NCBI GenBank assembly: GCA_032358255.1
Contig: JAULBX010025630.1
Location: 1-58,287 of the forward strand
Direction: 5' to 3'
Source of the DNA: Heterotrichella gracilis
Lineage: Eukaryota > Sar > Xanthophyceae > Tribonematales > Xanthonemataceae
Length of the DNA: 58,287 nucleotides
In this document: in pieces, positions 55,336 through 58,287 of the stretch
Numbering within the stretch: position 1 is the stretch's first letter
Layout: each line of letters starts with the position of its first letter
Made by a program: the position numbers and the translations under genes
Notes under the pieces: generated by a model
The model's input: the letters and a program-made list of their open reading frames with translations, nothing else
Databases searched by the model: none
Told to the model about the DNA's origin: nothing

Positions 55336-55639
55336 CACCACGTTGCCAGGCAAAGGCCCCCGGTGCCAACCCCCCTGGAATCAAGTGCAGGTCCTGCATC
55401 TTTGTGGAGTCCCCCCTTGAGGCATTTTGGATCCGGCAATCTAGTGCATCTTTGCTGGATCCCCTCACGAGGGTCATTTCAAATCCGGCAATCCAACAGC
55501 CGCACACAATCCTAGTCCCACCACCAACCCCCAAGTTCACGTCATAAAAGCGCACACCACGTCACTATTCACCTCCCTACCCCACCCCAACCAACCCCTT
55601 CCCGCCACCCCACCTCTTTTTATCTTTCTTTCAGGCTTA

Positions 55640-55765
55640 TCACCGCCGTGAATTGTTTCTTTTGTTTTTTCCCGCCATTCTGCTGATTTTTCCGCACTGG
55701 GATTTTTTTTCTTTCATTCTTTTCCGCCAAATCTTGATTCTGTGCCAGTTTCGACCCTAGGGTTT
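55640..55765. repeat. Dispersed repeat family F, copy 3 (right half)
   Basis: CCCGCCATTCTGCTGATTTTTCCGCACTGGG.. to ..TGTGCCAGTTTCGACCC matches the right half of copies 1 and 2. It ends at CCCTAGGGTTTAGGGTTCC, a short telomere-like sequence. Confidence 0.65.
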
Positions 55766-55942
55766 AGGGTTCCAGTCCATCATGTCACCAGTTGTCTTCG
55801 AATTATTATAGCGCGCCACTGCCGCTGTCAGTAGTTGCTCAAAGCAAGATTGTCTACACAATGAGAAAGTATACAATGGATTGACTTTAATCCATATGTT
55901 ATCCAATAAACACAGTGCCAAGCGGTGTGTCATTGGGTTCAT
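55757..55942 (-). CDS. Unassigned 61-codon open frame next to repeat F
   Basis: Frame from ATG at 55942: MTHRLALCLLDNIWIKVNPL, CRQSCFEQLLTAAVARYNNS, GDMMDWNPKP, stop. It is protein-like but short, with no splice or family support. Being adjacent to repeat F, it may be TE-derived. Confidence 0.25.
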   Translation of the reverse strand: MNPMTHRLALCLLDNIWIKVNPLYTFSLCRQSCFEQLLTAAVARYNNSKTTGDMMDWNPKP

Positions 55943-55948
55943 TGATGT

Positions 55949-56167
55949 GTGTGGTTGAGGGAGCTGCCAGCATTACATTATCAACGATGCACCATCAACG
56001 TTTTGGCCATGCAGGCCAGGGCAGAAAGCGGATTTTGCAATCTGCGTGGTATGGCCATTTTTCCAGCTTATCATCTGGAGTGTCTAGATTATAACTCTTA
56101 TTTTTACCCTCAACGTTTTGGGAACACGCTACTAGCGTTGTGCCAGTCAGGTACATGCACGTACTGA
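55949..56167 (+). CDS. Candidate exon, unknown protein
   Basis: Open frame with QARAESGFCNLRGMAIFPAY and CLDYNSYFYPQRFGNTLLAL, and a donor CAG|GTACAT near 56150. Acceptors upstream (GCCATGCAG, GGCCAG) are available. No partner exon was found. Confidence 0.3.
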   Translation: MWLRELPALHYQRCTINVLAMQARAESGFCNLRGMAIFPAYHLECLDYNSYFYPQRFGNTLLALCQSGTCTY

Positions 56168-56737
56168 AGGCATCTCAATTATGGTATTGATTCGTTGCTC
56201 AAACATGTCCATGTGGAGTGGCATGTTTGCATTTACAAGTGCCTAGAGAGTCTACTCAATATGACTTGCATGCAACAATCGTTTTGTCGCTATATTCTTA
56301 TAGAGTGTCAAGAGGGAAAGCAGTGTCAACAATTGGCCAACAATTCAAAGTAAAAGGAGGTGCAACATGTGAGCTTGCAGCTTCAAGGTCATGAAAAAGA
56401 GAATTCGCCCAATAAAGTAAATAAAGTGGATTTTTTTTTTTTCAGGCTGAAGAGAAGTCGATTGTGCCCGGGTATACCACCCCCAAGGAGCAGGTTATTG
56501 GCAATACGTATCCATAGCCACGTACCCACAACCAAGTACTTCATAGGCGGCCCTGAGCCATATACGCAATTACTAATTATCAGATACAAATCAGTGATCC
56601 GCAAGCCTTGAGTGTGGCTGCCGCGTGTGACCCATTCAGTGTGATCATCCAATGTTCTGGCAGACTGCTGTAAATATATCATTGAGCAGTGATCATCATT
56701 GTCGTCAACTGCTTGGTCACCATAATATAATATACAC
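56168..56737. other. No gene seen
   Basis: Contains a T-run (56431-56441). No supported frame. Confidence 0.35.
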
Positions 56738-56955
56738 ACCGCAATACTTTGTGTGAATTTACGCCAAAATGGGCTGGAACATACGTCGGGCATATTCGTA
56801 TCATGCGTGGGAAGGAAGCAAGGAATATGAAATGGGCGGCAGCGGGTCAAACCGTTGACTAAAACGGCCATATGTATCCGTGACAACAATCCAAGGGAGT
56901 GCTACAATAAAAAATAAACTTGCTGTTGCAATAAAATCTTGTAAAAATTTGTACA
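56738..56955 (+). repeat. Dispersed repeat family S, copy 2 (SINE-like?)
   Basis: Matches 53665-53892: ACCGCAATACTTTGTGTGAA.., GGCGGCAGCGGGTCAAACCG, ..CTACAATAAAAAATAAACTTGCTGTTGCAATAAAATCTTGT. Differences are scattered, as between two independent insertions. Confidence 0.7.
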
Positions 56956-57005
56956 GAGACAGAGATGTAATATTTACCTTAACCCATCGTTTTAAAAGTG
57001 CTCTC

Positions 57006-57125
57006 ATGATGACTAGATCATCTAGTCCTTACCCCAGTGAAGGGTATTGCTCTCGAGGGTCCAGGTATAACCCTGGCTCAGGGTCTCAGAAAATAGGTAG
57101 CTTTCAATACCAGTGGCATCTCTGC
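57006..57125 (+). repeat. Dispersed repeat family E, copy 2
   Basis: ATGACTAGATCATCTAGTCC.. to ..CAGTGGCATCTCTG, the partner of 27670-27792. Confidence 0.8.
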
Positions 57126-57182
57126 CAGATAAGTTACACACCCCACCTCATTCTATCTTTCATGTTTCCTTCAAGCCGAGAA

Positions 57183-57350
57183 GGTGTGTTCTGAAAGCTT
57201 GCTGTGTTGCGATTGCTCGTCAACCCCACCTACCTTCAGCTCAGCTTCAGGCTCCCGCCAGCAGAAGGTACGGCCAACGCTTCAGACACTTGACAGCGAT
57301 GTACAGCAACGTCGAAAAGACGGGGGTAGTTACATGCAGCTTGTGAGCTG
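57183..57350 (+). CDS. Candidate exon, unknown protein
   Basis: A 60-codon plus frame reads SSASGSRQQKVRPTLQTLDS, DVQQRRKDGGSYMQLVSWLA, stop at 57364. Composition is coding-like, but overlapping frames are also open and there is no splice support. Confidence 0.25.
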
Positions 57351-57489
57351 GCTGGCATGTATTTGACATGTTACAAGTCGTTGTCTGCACTTTATAAGAC
57401 TGCCAGTTGGCAACGCAAATTTACATGCTTTTTCTGTAAAATAGATTTAACAAAATTGATCATCCTTTTTTATTTGGTGTTTTGCTTGC

Positions 57490-58225
57490 TTTACAACATG
57501 CAGCGTCCCCTGCCATGCATGATACAGGAGGTGCAGCGCTGCATGGCAGTCCCCCCGCCATGCCCCACCCCGGTTCCCATGCGCTGCCCTCCGCCATTCA
57601 AGCGCTGCGCCTACTGGCCGCATATGCCCACCCTGGTTCCCATAGGTTCCATGCACTGCCCCCCGCCATGCAGTTCTGCATCTTCTGACCCCTCCGTGGT
57701 CTCAGCACTGCCCCCGCCATGCAACGGTGTGCCTGTTGGCCAGCCCTGGTTCCCATCCACTGCACGAACTGCACAGCCCCCCGCCATGCAGCGCCAGATC
57801 TGCTGCCCTTCTGGTGCCATATACGCTACTGCTCGCCCATTGTGGTACGCCCACGCCAGCACCGCACACGAATACACACCCAAATCCTGTACCTCTCCAT
57901 CCCCATGCCAACCCCACGTGTTAGTATGTGCGTACACTAACCAAAAGCACACACCAACCCTCTCTTGTGCCCATGCCCAACCCCCCACGCAGTCACACTC
58001 ACACCAGCAGATACCAAAAACTGCAAAGTTCACATTCATACAAACTTGAAACAGTTTGTGTGCAACAGCTCATATGTTGACAAGTTGTGTGTTGCTGTGG
58101 TAACAGCCTACTCTAACTGTTGCTGAGTAAAACAGATCGCCGTTTCGTACGACGTCGAACAAGGTTTCTACAACCTGGATCGACACAGAACTCTGGCCCA
58201 GAACTTTGGAAGTTCACTTTTGCTA
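57490..58225 (+). repeat. Family H composite repeat, copy 2
   Basis: At 57497-57800 the units GTGCAGCGCTGCATGGCAG, CCCCGCCATGCAG and GGTTCCCATnnACTGC recur. A CACACC-rich spacer and the conserved right end (58040-58200: ACAGTTTGTGTGCAACAGCTC.., CGTTTCGTACGACGTCGAAC, AAGGTTTCTACAACCTGGAT) follow, as in 29866-30450. Open frames here (e.g. 57357-58049) arise from the stop-poor repeat. The minus-strand peptide EFCVDPGCRNLVRRRTKR is preserved. Confidence 0.75.
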
Positions 58226-58228
58226 TCT

Positions 58229-58252
58229 TTTTTTTTTTTTTTTTTTTTTTTT
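58229..58252. repeat. Poly-T run (about 23-24 bases)
   Basis: An uninterrupted T run near the right edge, directly after the family H copy. It may be the poly-A end of a retroposed element in minus orientation. Confidence 0.7.
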
Positions 58253-58287
58253 TGGTGGTGTCCACGTTACAGTTTAAGCCGAAGGGC

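Overview
This is eukaryotic nuclear DNA, dominated by dead non-LTR retrotransposons (LINEs) and other repeats, with a few spliced host genes between them. The host genes were rebuilt by finding exons whose GT..AG borders and reading-frame phases agree. One gene, POC1, encodes a centriole/basal-body WD40 protein, so the organism has, or recently had, centrioles. With small genes, large TE-filled introns and several LINE families, a flagellate alga (for example a prasinophyte-type green alga) fits, but the lineage is a guess; no rRNA, organelle gene or other diagnostic marker is present.

Layout. 0-6.6 kb: LINE graveyard. It holds an ORF1-like relic at the left edge, an RNase-H-bearing LINE (family C) with a family A LINE inserted in it, and two further family A copies. 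One of these (4.8-6.6 kb) keeps its target-site duplication and carries a 514-bp terminal-inverted-repeat element in its RT. 6.9-11.7 kb: minus-strand exons of one or two unknown genes, with a compact five-exon plus-strand gene (9413-10429, 223 aa) lying between them. 12-18 kb: TE relics, a minisatellite, candidate plus-strand exons and a longer family A LINE. 18.5-20.1 kb: at least five phase-consistent minus-strand exons of an unknown helical protein. 20-31 kb: mostly repeats (a C-rich minisatellite, GTCACAACC-type arrays, GC-rich CCATGCAGCGCTG repeats), plus the first two exons of another minus-strand gene at 23.5-23.8 kb. 32.5-41.9 kb: a flavin-dependent monooxygenase-like gene on the minus strand; both Rossmann segments are present, but at least one central exon was not found. 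42.3-45.1 kb: two family B LINE relics. 45.6-53.5 kb: the complete five-exon POC1 gene on the minus strand (455 aa), with a 4.9-kb intron full of LINE ends. 53.5-58.3 kb: dispersed repeats duplicated elsewhere in the window, and another family B relic.

The host genes do not form an operon or obvious pathway. The clearest structural themes are element-within-element nesting, introns expanded by LINE ends, and repeat families present two to four times in this one window. No CRISPR array, bacterial operon, rRNA or convincing tRNA was seen.
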